This document shows positions 56,553 through 64,000 of a stretch of DNA of 64,000 nt, piece after piece (positions within the stretch are counted from its first letter, which is position 1; each line of letters begins with the position of its first letter). The translations under genes and the position numbers were made by a program. Under the pieces are notes generated by a model, which had not been told where the DNA came from, did no database searches, and saw nothing but the letters and a program-made list of their open reading frames with translations. Origin of the DNA: Gordonia namibiensis NBRC 108229 (GTDB lineage Bacteria > Actinomycetota > Actinomycetes > Mycobacteriales > Mycobacteriaceae). The stretch is taken from positions 155,516-219,515 of the forward strand of contig NZ_BAHE01000006.1 in NCBI RefSeq assembly GCF_000298235.1, given 5' to 3'.

Positions 56553-57316
56553 GGTTCCTGCGCCGGCGCGACCACGTTGAAGGTGATCGGGAACGACTCG
56601 CGCTCACCGATCTTGCCGATCGCCGAGTAGGAACCGGCAGGGACCTGGGTCCGCGGGCGCTCACAGCCGGGGCTGCTCGTGGTGCCCGACCAGGTGATCG
56701 TGTCCTTGACCTGCTGTGCGGGCTTGAGGACCACGTTGTTCACGGTGTCGATCGGCGAACAATCCCGCGCCGACCACAGCGTGCGCGACCCGTCGAGCGT
56801 CCGCACGATCACGTTCTGGGCGGCCTTGCCCACGTCGCGGGTGCAGTCGGACAAGCCGGCGTTCGTGGTGACGATCGTGAACACCGGCTGCTGACCGACC
56901 GTGTACGTCGGCTTGTCGGTGTAGAGGACCACCGAGATCGCCTGATCCGGGCACAGGTTGGGGCCTGCAGGGCCACCGGGCACGCCTGCGGGGCTTGCCG
57001 ATTCCGGGGGTGACGCCGACGCGGACGCTCCACCCGGGGCTCCCGCACCGGCGGGAGCATTGCCGCCCGGACCACCACCTGCACCGGCGTTGCCGGCGGC
57101 GGGCGGCTCGGACGACGGGGGCGCCGACTCAGACAACGGCGCCGCACTGCTGGGAACCGACGAGGTCGCCGCGGTGTTCTGCGGCGCGTCCCCACCGGAC
57201 GTCATCCAGACGATGAGAGCCACGACCAACCCCACCACGACCAGCGCGCCACCCCCGGCGACGACGCGTCGTCGCCAGTAGATCTCGGGTGGCAGCGGGC
57301 CCTGGGGTTCGATCAC
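56549..57316 (-). CDS. Membrane-anchored extracytoplasmic protein (Rv3587c-like)
   Basis: A 255-residue protein. One transmembrane helix (about 20-40) is followed by a Ser/Pro/Gly/Ala-rich linker to about residue 118 and a C-terminal beta-rich domain with cysteines in NLCPDQ, LSDCTRD, ARDCSPID and PGCERP that probably form disulfides. Function unknown. I chose the GTG at 57316 because TAGCGT lies seven bases before it; the GTG at 57322 would leave only one base. Confidence 0.78.
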   Translation of the reverse strand: MIEPQGPLPPEIYWRRRVVAGGGALVVVGLVVALIVWMTSGGDAPQNTAATSSVPSSAAPLSESAPPSSEPPAAGNAGAGGGPGGNAPAGAGAPGGASASASPPESASPAGVPGGPAGPNLCPDQAISVVLYTDKPTYTVGQQPVFTIVTTNAGLSDCTRDVGKAAQNVIVRTLDGSRTLWSARDCSPIDTVNNVVLKPAQQVKDTITWSGTTSSPGCERPRTQVPAGSYSAIGKIGERESFPITFNVVAPAQEP

Positions 57317-57439
57317 GCCCACAACGCTAACGGCCGGATCTTGACTTCCGGTTGATCACGTGCGGCGTGTCGCGACCGAAAAGCGGCCCCGAGCAGGCAA
57401 AGTCTAGAGTTCGCCTTCAGGCTCGGGGCCGGTTGCGGC

Positions 57440-58090
57440 TCAGGCGGTCTCGGCCTGTGCGGAACGCGACGGCTTCTCGCCGATGTCGCCGTAGACGGAT
57501 TCCAGGTTGACCCGGCCATCGCTGAGCTTGTAGGTCAGGCCGACGATCGCGAGCTTCCCGGTGGCGATGCGGTCGGCGATGATGCGGCTGCGCTGCATCA
57601 GAAGACGACCGGTCTCCACGACGTGACGCGCCTCGAACTCGTCGACACGCGAGAGCCCTTCGCTGCGTCCGGCGAGGATGGACGGCGTCACACGCTCGAC
57701 GACGTCGCGGATGTAGCCACCCGGGATCTGCAGGTCGTCGAGGGCGTCGAGGGTCGCCTTGACCGCGCCGCAGCTGTCATGGCCGAGAAGCACGATCAGC
57801 GGGACCTCGAGCACCTCGACGGCATACTCGAGCGAGCCGAGAACGGCCGAATCGATGACGTGGCCCGCGGTTCGGACGACGAACATGTCGCCGAGCCCCT
57901 GGTCGAAGATGATCTCGGCGGCCAGACGAGAGTCCGCGCAGCCGAACAGCACCACGTGGGGATGCTGCCCTCCGACGAGACGCTCGCGGTCCTCGATACC
58001 CTGACTGGGATGTTGGGACTCGCCAGTGACGAATCGGTCGTTGCCGTCGCGCAGAACGCGCCAGGCCTGACGTGGTGTCATTCCGATCAT
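57440..58090 (-). CDS. canB: Beta-class carbonic anhydrase (CanB-like)
   Basis: A 216-residue zinc enzyme interconverting CO2 and bicarbonate. Zinc ligands and catalytic Asp-Arg dyad are in FGCADSRLAAE; the remaining ligands are in LLGHDSCGAVKA (H and C). The ATG at 58090 overlaps the mutY ATG on the other strand; an internal ATG at 58081 is possible. Confidence 0.93.
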   Translation of the reverse strand: MIGMTPRQAWRVLRDGNDRFVTGESQHPSQGIEDRERLVGGQHPHVVLFGCADSRLAAEIIFDQGLGDMFVVRTAGHVIDSAVLGSLEYAVEVLEVPLIVLLGHDSCGAVKATLDALDDLQIPGGYIRDVVERVTPSILAGRSEGLSRVDEFEARHVVETGRLLMQRSRIIADRIATGKLAIVGLTYKLSDGRVNLESVYGDIGEKPSRSAQAETA

Positions 58091-58982
58091 GATCAATAGT
58101 GTGCCACCAGGCGCTTTGCTCGGTTGGTTCGATACCCATGAACGCGACCTGCCCTGGCGGGATCCGTCGTGCACCGGGTGGCAGATCCTCATCAGCGAGA
58201 TCATGCTCCAGCAGACTCCGGTGTCCCGGGTGCTGGAACCGTGGCGGGCGTGGGTCGAGCGCTGGCCGGTGCCGTCGGCGATGGCCGTCGAGTCCGCGGG
58301 CGAGGTCCTGCGCGCCTGGGGCAAACTCGGCTACCCACGCCGAGCCCTCCGTCTCCACGAATGCTCCAAGGTCCTCGCGCGCGACCACGACGACCGCGTA
58401 CCCGAAGACGTCGCGACCATGCTGACCCTGCCCGGCATCGGCGACTACACCGCACGGGCGGTCGCCTGCTTCGCCTACGGCCAAGCGGTTCCCGTCGTCG
58501 ACACCAACGTTCGTCGCGTCATCGCGCGGGCGGTCCACGGCCGGGAGCAGCCGGGCAACCCCTCGCGACGGGACCTCGACGATGCCGAGGTACTCCTCCC
58601 CCGCGCCGCCGACGCCGGCTACGCGCCCGACGCGCCGAGGTTCTCCGCCGCGCTCATGGAATTGGGCGCACTGGTGTGCACGGCCCGAAACCCCAAGTGC
58701 GACAACTGCCCTCTCGTGGACTGCACGTGGGTACGACTCGGCCGCCCCGCACACACCGGCCCGCCGCGGAAGACCCAGAAGTTCGCCGGCACCGACCGCC
58801 AGGTCCGCGGCCTCCTTCTCGACGTACTGCGCGGCACCACCGGTTCGGTGGAACGTGCGAAGCTCGACGTGGTGTGGACGAGCGACACCGCCCAACGCGA
58901 CCGTGCCCTCGACTCACTGCTCGTCGACGGACTCGTGGAGATCACCACCGACGGGCGCTATTGTCTTGCGGGCGAGGGTTGA
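58089..58982 (+). CDS. mutY: Adenine DNA glycosylase MutY
   Basis: A 297-residue base-excision enzyme removing A mispaired with 8-oxoG. The helix-hairpin-helix is LPGIGDYTARAV, the catalytic aspartate is in VPVVDTNVRRV, and iron-sulfur cysteines are in CTARNPKCDNCPLVDC. The last spacing is four rather than the five residues I know from E. coli MutY. The C-terminal NUDIX-like domain is much shortened to a winged-helix-like piece. A GTG at 58101 is an alternative start. Confidence 0.94.
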   Translation: MINSVPPGALLGWFDTHERDLPWRDPSCTGWQILISEIMLQQTPVSRVLEPWRAWVERWPVPSAMAVESAGEVLRAWGKLGYPRRALRLHECSKVLARDHDDRVPEDVATMLTLPGIGDYTARAVACFAYGQAVPVVDTNVRRVIARAVHGREQPGNPSRRDLDDAEVLLPRAADAGYAPDAPRFSAALMELGALVCTARNPKCDNCPLVDCTWVRLGRPAHTGPPRKTQKFAGTDRQVRGLLLDVLRGTTGSVERAKLDVVWTSDTAQRDRALDSLLVDGLVEITTDGRYCLAGEG

Positions 58983-59148
58983 AGCCGTCGGACAACCAGC
59001 GTCACCGCAGGTCGCGGAATCTCTTGCACGTTCTGCGAGACAACTCGCCCACCGGGACACATAATTCGTGCCAAGGTCGATGACCAGTCATTTGATCGTT
59101 CGGGCATAGTCTCCCGCTGGACCCGGATCGTTGCTAATGTCCCGATCC

Positions 59149-60135
59149 ATGAGTCAGCCGCCGTATCCTCCTGTCCCGCCGTCGGACCCGAATCAGCCGG
59201 GTGGACAACCCGGGCAGCAGCCGCCCCAGTACGGGCAGCAGCCACCGCCCCCGCCCCAGTACGGCCAACAGCCGCCGCAGTACGGGCAGCCCGACTACGG
59301 ACAGCAGCCGCCGCAGTACGGCCAGCAGCCCGATTACGGCCAGCCGCAGTACGGACAGGCACCGCCTCCGCCGCCCCCGGGTGCACCGCAGTACGGCAGC
59401 GCGGGCGCGTACCCCGGCGCTCCCGGCGCCCCGGGCACCAAGGTCGATGTGGGCGAGGCGTTCTCCTGGGCCTTCAACAAGTTCAAGAACAATGTCGGCG
59501 CCATGATCCTGCCGGGCCTCGCGGTGTTCTTGCTCGGCGCTGCCCTCATCGCGGTGGGGTTCTCCGCAGTGGCGATCTTCGGTACCACCGAGAGGGTCGA
59601 CTACGGGAACGGTTTCTACTACGAGGAGACGTCGCTGGGCTTCGGAGGCTCGATCCTCTTCGGCCTGGTGTACCTCGTCTTCATCCTGGGCCTGCTGTAC
59701 ATCCAGGCGAGCATCATCTCGGGCGCGGTCCGCGTCGCGAACGGTGAACCGGTGACCGCGAAGTCGTTCCTGACCCCGATCCGTTTCGGGCCGGTCGTCG
59801 GAACCGCCATCCTGGTCGGCATCATCACCGGAATCGGCTACGCGCTTTGTATCATCCCGGGTCTCGTCGCGATGTTCTTCCTGATGTTCTCGGTGGTCGC
59901 GACCATCGACAAGGGGCTCTCGCCGATCAACGCGATGAAGACGTCGTTCGAGTTGACGAAGTCGAAGGTCGGCGACTCGCTGATCGCACTGCTGGTCACC
60001 TACGCGATCAACCTCGTGGGCGTACTCGTCTGCTACGTCGGACTGATCGTGGCAGCGCCGGTCGCCCAGCTGTTCCTGGTGCACTGCTGGCGTCGACTCA
60101 ACGGCGCACCGATCGCACCCGCCGATCCCGCCTGA
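59149..60135 (+). CDS. Gln/Pro/Tyr-rich membrane protein
   Basis: A 328-residue protein. Residues 1-105 are low-complexity, with about nine QPPQYGQ-type repeats. After a short amphipathic segment (VGEAFSWAFNKFKNN), five hydrophobic segments fill residues 118-320. The membrane part resembles the polytopic proteins seen beside Pro/Gly-rich tails in mycobacteria (Rv2560-like); function unknown. TAATGT lies eight bases before the ATG, with no ribosome site. Confidence 0.78.
   Translation: MSQPPYPPVPPSDPNQPGGQPGQQPPQYGQQPPPPPQYGQQPPQYGQPDYGQQPPQYGQQPDYGQPQYGQAPPPPPPGAPQYGSAGAYPGAPGAPGTKVDVGEAFSWAFNKFKNNVGAMILPGLAVFLLGAALIAVGFSAVAIFGTTERVDYGNGFYYEETSLGFGGSILFGLVYLVFILGLLYIQASIISGAVRVANGEPVTAKSFLTPIRFGPVVGTAILVGIITGIGYALCIIPGLVAMFFLMFSVVATIDKGLSPINAMKTSFELTKSKVGDSLIALLVTYAINLVGVLVCYVGLIVAAPVAQLFLVHCWRRLNGAPIAPADPA
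59209..59362 (+). repeat. Degenerate CAGCAGCCGCCGCAGTACGG repeats
   Basis: Imperfect tandem units encode QQPPQYG heptads within the membrane-protein gene. Reading frame is kept throughout. Confidence 0.85.
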
Positions 60136-60151
60136 TCTCGATCCATCCTTT

Positions 60152-60183
60152 CGGGGCGCGCACGAGACATCGTGTGCGCCCCG
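60152..60183 (+). terminator. Terminator between the membrane-protein gene and the hydrolase gene
   Basis: A 14-bp stem (CGGGGCGCGCACGA with TCGTGTGCGCCCCG, one G-U pair), GACA loop, then ATCTATTT. Confidence 0.8.
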
Positions 60184-60185
60184 AT

Positions 60186-61022
60186 CTATTTCTGCGAGCT
60201 GTCGAGGCCGGACAGAAACGCTTCCACCGCACCGCGATAGACGTGTGGCGCGTCGTCGTGGACGAGGTGCCCGGCCCCCTCGACGCGTAGATACTGCGCA
60301 TGCTCGTTGACCTCGCACATGCGGCGCATCTGCCCGGGCGGCGTGACCGTGTACTCGGCTTCGATGACCAGCGACGGCACCGCGACCTCTTCCCACTCCG
60401 ACCAGAAGTCGCGGATACCCCACTCGTCGGCGATCGCGCCCCACAACGGAATCCGGCCGTGGAGCCGCCCGTCGTCGAACGCCTCGTAGAAGTACCGCCC
60501 GGCCACCGGACCGAACATCGCGACCGCCTCGTCGACGGATTCGAAGCGCTCGGGCCAGGACTCGAACCAGGGCGTCCAGTTGGTGGTGGTCCGCCCGCGG
60601 AAGTCGGGTGCCATGTCCTCGAGTACGAGCGCCGCCACGAGTTCCGGATAGGCGGCGGCGGTGCACCAGGCGTGCAGTGCCCCCATCGAGTGCCCGACGA
60701 GGACTGCCGGTCCGCGGTCGATCCAGGTGAGGATCTCGGCGAGGTCGGCGACGAATCGTTCGGTGGCGAGTTCTGTTGCGCTGTCCGGCTCCTCGACGTC
60801 GGCGCCGGTGTGGAAGGCCGCGTCGTAGGTGAACACCCGGCCGTACCGGCGCAGCCATGGCACCTGTCGCCGCCACGTGCGCCCACGCCCCATCAACCCG
60901 TGCAGCAGGACGATCGGCCGTGTCATCGTGCCCTCGTCGAGCAGGCCGCGGGCGTCGTCGACGATCGCCGGCCCCCCGTGGTCGCGGAACCCGATCTCGC
61001 CGATCGCGTGGGTGTCGAACAT
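60186..61022 (-). CDS. Alpha/beta hydrolase (Rv3591c-like)
   Basis: A 278-residue enzyme. Oxyanion region VLLHGLMGRGRTW, nucleophile VLVGHSMGALHAW, acid in VIEAEYTVTPP region, histidine in VEGAGHLVHDDAP. Substrate unknown. TACAGT lies seven bases before the ATG (61030-61035), so it is probably leaderless. It diverges from mhuD. Confidence 0.88.
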   Translation of the reverse strand: MFDTHAIGEIGFRDHGGPAIVDDARGLLDEGTMTRPIVLLHGLMGRGRTWRRQVPWLRRYGRVFTYDAAFHTGADVEEPDSATELATERFVADLAEILTWIDRGPAVLVGHSMGALHAWCTAAAYPELVAALVLEDMAPDFRGRTTTNWTPWFESWPERFESVDEAVAMFGPVAGRYFYEAFDDGRLHGRIPLWGAIADEWGIRDFWSEWEEVAVPSLVIEAEYTVTPPGQMRRMCEVNEHAQYLRVEGAGHLVHDDAPHVYRGAVEAFLSGLDSSQK

Positions 61023-61029
61023 GGCCGAA

Positions 61030-61099
61030 ACTGTATCCGCCCTAACGATCCTTCGGGGTCGGGCAACACCGTCACGACCGCACTCGCAACGCCTATGGT
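61030..61099. promoter_or_regulatory. Divergent leaderless promoters of the hydrolase and mhuD
   Basis: Minus-strand TACAGT (61030-61035) is seven bases from the hydrolase ATG. Plus-strand TATGGT (61094-61099) is six bases from the mhuD ATG at 61106. Confidence 0.6.
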
Positions 61100-61105
61100 G
61101 GACGC

Positions 61106-61414
61106 ATGGCTGTTGTGAAGATCAATGCAATCACCGTTCCCGAGGGCGCCGGACCCGAGCTGGAGAAGCGGTTCGCCAACCGCGCCCACTCGGTCGACGG
61201 CTCCAAGGGATTCCTCGGGTTCCAGCTGCTGCGTCCGGTCAAGGGCGACGACCGCTACTTCGTCGTGACGCAGTGGGAGTCCGAGGAGGACTTCCAGGCG
61301 TGGGCTTCCGGCCCGGCGAAGGAAGCGCACGCCGGGGAGCGGGCCAAGCCGGTTGCCTCGGGTGCCGATCTGCTCGAGTTCGAGGTCGTGCTCGACGCGC
61401 GGCCCAGGGCCTGA
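61106..61414 (+). CDS. mhuD: Heme-degrading monooxygenase MhuD
   Basis: A 102-residue ABM-fold enzyme. All key residues of M. tuberculosis MhuD are at the same numbers: N7, R26, W66 and the heme-ligand H75. The N-terminus (VVKINAI) and HSVDGSKGFLGFQLLRPVKG are nearly identical to that protein. MhuD opens heme and releases iron while producing mycobilins instead of biliverdin and CO. Leaderless start. Confidence 0.95.
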   Translation: MAVVKINAITVPEGAGPELEKRFANRAHSVDGSKGFLGFQLLRPVKGDDRYFVVTQWESEEDFQAWASGPAKEAHAGERAKPVASGADLLEFEVVLDARPRA

Positions 61415-61466
61415 CGGAGCAACCCTGAGCCCGTTCATCCCGGCCGGCGAGCAGCTCGTCTCGCCG

Positions 61467-62102
61467 ATGTTCCCCCTCGGCACCGCCCTGCTGCCAGGTG
61501 GCGAGTTGCCGCTGCGAGTCTTCGAGCCGCGTTACCGGCAGATGGTCGGCGACCTCATGGAGGAGTCCGACGGAAGACCGGTCGTGCGTTTCGGGGTGGT
61601 GCTGATCGCCCGGGGTTCCGAGGTCGGGGGCGGCGAGGTCCGTTGCGACGCGGGCACGATGGTGCTCGCCGACGTCACCGACCGACTCCCGGATGGCCGG
61701 GCATTACTGGCCGGCACCGGCACCTCTCGATTCCGGGTCGTCGAATGGCTGCCCGACGATCCCTATCCCCGTGCCCGGGTCGAGGTACTCGCCGAACCGG
61801 AGCCCGCCGAGGCCGACCTCGAGCGGCTGCACTCGATCGACCAGCGGCTGCGCGTCGTCATGCGCCAGACCCTCGAGGCCGCCGGCAAGGACGTCGACAC
61901 GATCTTCGCCGCCCTCGACATCATCGACGCCGATCCCCTGATGGCGGACGTGTCGCCGATCTACCGCTGGGCCAACCGACTCCAGGTCGAGCCGCATGAT
62001 CAGCAACGCCTCCTCGAGGCCGCCGACCCGGCCGGACAGCTCGACGTGCTCGAGGATGTCATGGAAGGACTGGAGGCCCGAGCGGCCTTCGGCCGGGGCT
62101 GA
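61467..62102 (+). CDS. Lon-substrate-binding-domain protein
   Basis: A 211-residue protein made of a LON N-terminal (PUA-like) domain: MFPLGTALLPGGELPLRVFEPRYRQMV at the start, then the IRARGSEVGGGE-like core and a helical C-terminus. It has no ATPase or protease domain. Function unknown; such proteins may bind peptides. The ATG at 61467 has no ribosome site, whereas an in-frame CTG at 61425 is preceded by GGAG; the true N-terminus may be longer. Confidence 0.82.
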   Translation: MFPLGTALLPGGELPLRVFEPRYRQMVGDLMEESDGRPVVRFGVVLIARGSEVGGGEVRCDAGTMVLADVTDRLPDGRALLAGTGTSRFRVVEWLPDDPYPRARVEVLAEPEPAEADLERLHSIDQRLRVVMRQTLEAAGKDVDTIFAALDIIDADPLMADVSPIYRWANRLQVEPHDQQRLLEAADPAGQLDVLEDVMEGLEARAAFGRG

Positions 62103-62128
62103 TTCACCGCCGCCCCTGGCGGCGAAGT

Positions 62129-62142
62129 TAGAACGTGTTCTA
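62129..62142. promoter_or_regulatory. KstR-type operator
   Basis: TAGAACGTGTTCTA is a perfect palindrome matching the KstR consensus TnnAACnnGTTnnA. KstR represses cholesterol-catabolism genes and is released by sterol-derived CoA thioesters. It lies 96 bp before the aldehyde dehydrogenase start. Confidence 0.75.
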
Positions 62143-62237
62143 GTATTGCGTGTGCCGTAGTTCACACTTGCCCGCGTGCGGATGAAAAATCCGCCGCTGA
62201 CCGGCAAGGACCCGTCCTCCTGAGGAGCACACGCGTA

Positions 62238-63737
62238 ATGACCGAGACCGTGGAGTCCCACACCGCAACCGTCACCGGCGGCGGGGATCAACCCCAGTTG
62301 CTCATCGGCGGCCGATGGGTCGACCCCCATTCCAGTGAGACCCTCGAGGTCTTCTCCCCCGCCACCGGGGAACGTGTCGGTTCGGTGCCGCACGCCGACG
62401 CCACCGACGTCGACACCGCGGTCAAGGCCGCACGCGCCGCCTTCGACTCCGGAGTGTGGAGCTCGACGCCCCCGGCTCAGCGCGCCGACATCATCGCCAA
62501 GGTCGCCGACCTGATCGACGAGCGCGGCGACGAGATCACCGCACTGGTCTCGGCCGAGATGGGCGCGCCGCCGAGCGCCATCGCCACCCTGCAGCAGCTG
62601 CCCGGCACCGGCGTCCTGCGCGCCTACGCCAACGCCGCCCGCGACTACCAGTGGGAGGAGTACCGGACCGGCCTGTTCGGGACCACCCGCATCACCCGCG
62701 AGCCGGTCGGCGTCGTCGGCGCGATCTGCGCCTGGAACGTCCCGCTGTTCATCACCTGCAACAAGATGGGCGCCGCGCTCGCCGCAGGCTGCTCGGTGGT
62801 GCTCAAGCCTGCCCCGGAGACCCCGCTCACCGGTAACTACGTGGCTCAGCTGTTCATCGAGGCCGGCGTGCCCGCCGAGGCGATCTCGGTGGTCACCGGC
62901 GGCACCGAGACCGGCCAGGCCCTCGTCGCCCATCCCGACGTCGACAAGATCACCTTCACCGGGTCGACCGCCGCGGGCAAGGCCATCGGCGCCGCCTGCG
63001 CCGAGACCCTCAAGCGCTGCTCGCTCGAGCTGGGCGGCAAGTCGGCGGCCATCGTCCTCGACGACGTCGACATCGCCGCGAACGCCTTCATGCTGACGTT
63101 CCTCGGCCTGTTCAACACCGGCCAGGCCTGCGTCGCGCAGACCCGAATCCTGGTGCCGCGCAGCCGTCAGGACGAGATCGTCGCGGCGATGGTCGACGCG
63201 GCGAAGGCCATGAAGGTCGGCCTGCCGTCGGACCCCGAGGCCCAGCTCGGCCCGCTGATCACCGAGAAGCAGCGCCAGAAGGTCGAGGAGTACATCGAAC
63301 TCGGCAAGAAGGCCGGTGCCACACCGGCTCTCGAGAGCGAACGTCCTGCCGGCCTCGACTCGGGTTACTTCCTCACCCCGACCATCTTCACCGGCGTCAC
63401 CAACGACATGGCCATCGCCCAGGAGGAGATCTTCGGACCCGTCCTGTCGGTCATCGCCTACGACGACGTCGACGAGGCCATCGCCATCGCCAACGACTCC
63501 AATTACGGACTCGCCGGCACGGTGTGGACCAACGACGTCGAACGCGGCATCGAGATCTCCACCAAGATCCGCACGGGCACCTTCGGGATCAACTGGTACG
63601 CAATCGATCCCGAGTCCCCCTTCGGCGGATACAAGAATTCCGGCATCGGCCGCGAGAACGGCCGCGAAGGCCTGGAGTCCTTCCTCGAGCACAAGTCGAC
63701 GATGCTGCCGATGGGCTACGAGGTCTCCAGCAACTAG
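62238..63737 (+). CDS. NAD(P)-dependent aldehyde dehydrogenase (probable KstR regulon, Rv0223c-like)
   Basis: A 499-residue ALDH. The catalytic cysteine is in FNTGQACVAQTR, the general-base glutamate in LELGGKSAAI, the cofactor loop FTGSTAAGKAI and the N169-equivalent in CAWNVPLF. The KstR-type operator upstream suggests a role in sterol or side-chain oxidation; in M. tuberculosis the aldehyde dehydrogenase Rv0223c belongs to the KstR regulon as I recall. The substrate is inferred, not shown. Followed by a strong terminator. Confidence 0.92.
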   Translation: MTETVESHTATVTGGGDQPQLLIGGRWVDPHSSETLEVFSPATGERVGSVPHADATDVDTAVKAARAAFDSGVWSSTPPAQRADIIAKVADLIDERGDEITALVSAEMGAPPSAIATLQQLPGTGVLRAYANAARDYQWEEYRTGLFGTTRITREPVGVVGAICAWNVPLFITCNKMGAALAAGCSVVLKPAPETPLTGNYVAQLFIEAGVPAEAISVVTGGTETGQALVAHPDVDKITFTGSTAAGKAIGAACAETLKRCSLELGGKSAAIVLDDVDIAANAFMLTFLGLFNTGQACVAQTRILVPRSRQDEIVAAMVDAAKAMKVGLPSDPEAQLGPLITEKQRQKVEEYIELGKKAGATPALESERPAGLDSGYFLTPTIFTGVTNDMAIAQEEIFGPVLSVIAYDDVDEAIAIANDSNYGLAGTVWTNDVERGIEISTKIRTGTFGINWYAIDPESPFGGYKNSGIGRENGREGLESFLEHKSTMLPMGYEVSSN

Positions 63738-63763
63738 ACCCTCACCTCTCACAGGGGAAATCC

Positions 63764-63790
63764 GGGGCCGGACGCCAAGCGTCCGGCCCC
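63764..63790 (+). terminator. Terminator of the aldehyde dehydrogenase gene
   Basis: A 12-bp perfect stem GGGGCCGGACGC/GCGTCCGGCCCC with a CAA loop, flanked by AATC/GATT that can extend pairing. Confidence 0.85.
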
Positions 63791-63816
63791 GATTCCCTTG
63801 TGGCGCCCCACCGATG

Positions 63817-63908
63817 CCTGAGGTGCGAGGAGCGATAGCGACGAGCCACGAAGGCCTGGCGAGATGACGTCGCCGGCCCTTCGTGGCTCGCTTCGCTCGC
63901 ACCTCAGG
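63817..63908. repeat. Long interrupted palindrome (dispersed intergenic repeat)
   Basis: CCTGAGGTGCGAG (63817-63829) pairs with CTCGCACCTCAGG (63896-63908), and CGAGCCACGAAGG (63842-63854) with CCTTCGTGGCTCG (63878-63890). The arms enclose a 23-bp centre. No gene. Confidence 0.85.
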
Positions 63909-64000
63909 GAACGGGTGGGCACCTTCGCTCGCACCTCAGCGAACGGGTGGGCACCTTCGCTCGCACCTCAGCGAACGGGTGGGCACCTTCGCTCGCACCT
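63892..64000. repeat. 32-bp tandem repeat running off the window
   Basis: Copies at 63892-63923, 63924-63955 and 63956-63987, with a fourth starting at 63988. The unit includes TTCGCTCGCACCTCAGCGAA. The first copy differs by one base. It is built from the right arm of the palindrome. There are no spacers between the units. Confidence 0.92.

Noticed and set aside
59134..60876. 580-codon antisense frame over the Gln/Pro-rich membrane protein
   Set aside because: It spans two real genes and the terminator between them, and its repeats mirror the QPPQYG codons.
63892..64000. CRISPR array
   Set aside because: The 32-bp units are directly adjacent with no spacers, and no cas genes are present.

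Overview
The window reads as chromosomal DNA of a high-GC, mycolic-acid-containing actinobacterium, most likely a Gordonia or a close relative (Williamsia, Dietzia, Rhodococcus). The evidence is gene order matching Mycobacterium tuberculosis, mycothiol (mshA), CarD, SenX3/RegX3, a mycolyltransferase-type esterase, PapA-type acyltransferases and many leaderless genes. I see no insertion sequence, phage or CRISPR array. The genus call is inference from gene content; no similarity search was possible.

Left block (1-24.7 kb). This is an almost intact copy of the M. tuberculosis Rv0486-Rv0508 neighbourhood: the start of a probable rex gene with its Rex operator, a glutaredoxin, a HAD phosphatase, an acyltransferase, a GalE2-like reductase, the tiny ribosomal protein bS22, an excisionase-type DNA-binding protein, proC, a thioesterase, a sugar-phosphate isomerase fold protein, an acidic membrane protein, Ppx/GppA, an Rv0495c-type protein, regX3-senX3, gpmA, a YbjN protein and mshA. 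Extra genes are a transketolase-like enzyme, a zinc dehydrogenase, a GNAT protein, an amino-acid permease, the initiator tRNA and a 4-coumarate-CoA-ligase-like gene.

Accessory centre (24.8-39.4 kb). A zinc-type ABC importer is followed by a DUF2599 lipoprotein diverging from a secreted GH5-like glycosidase. Next comes a four-gene minus-strand operon (BcsB-like protein, polytopic membrane protein, processive GT2 synthase, polytopic GT39-like protein) that looks like a cell-surface polysaccharide synthesis and export system. An alpha/beta hydrolase that has lost its nucleophile serine, a type-B carboxylesterase and PxpA complete this part.

Right block (39.4-64 kb). This is the M. tuberculosis Rv3579c-Rv3592 order (rlmB, cysS, ispF, ispD, carD, lpqE, radA, disA, an Rv3587c-type protein, carbonic anhydrase, mutY, a hydrolase, mhuD). 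It is interrupted between cysS and ispF by an 8.7-kb island of four HxxxD acyltransferases, a mycolyltransferase-like esterase and a GT1 glycosyltransferase, probably for an acylated glycolipid. The window ends with a KstR-operator-controlled aldehyde dehydrogenase and a palindrome running into a 32-bp tandem repeat.

Regulation. Many genes show the hexamer TANNNT placed 6-8 nt before an ATG or GTG with no Shine-Dalgarno sequence, which is the leaderless architecture common in actinobacteria. I used this pattern to choose several starts.
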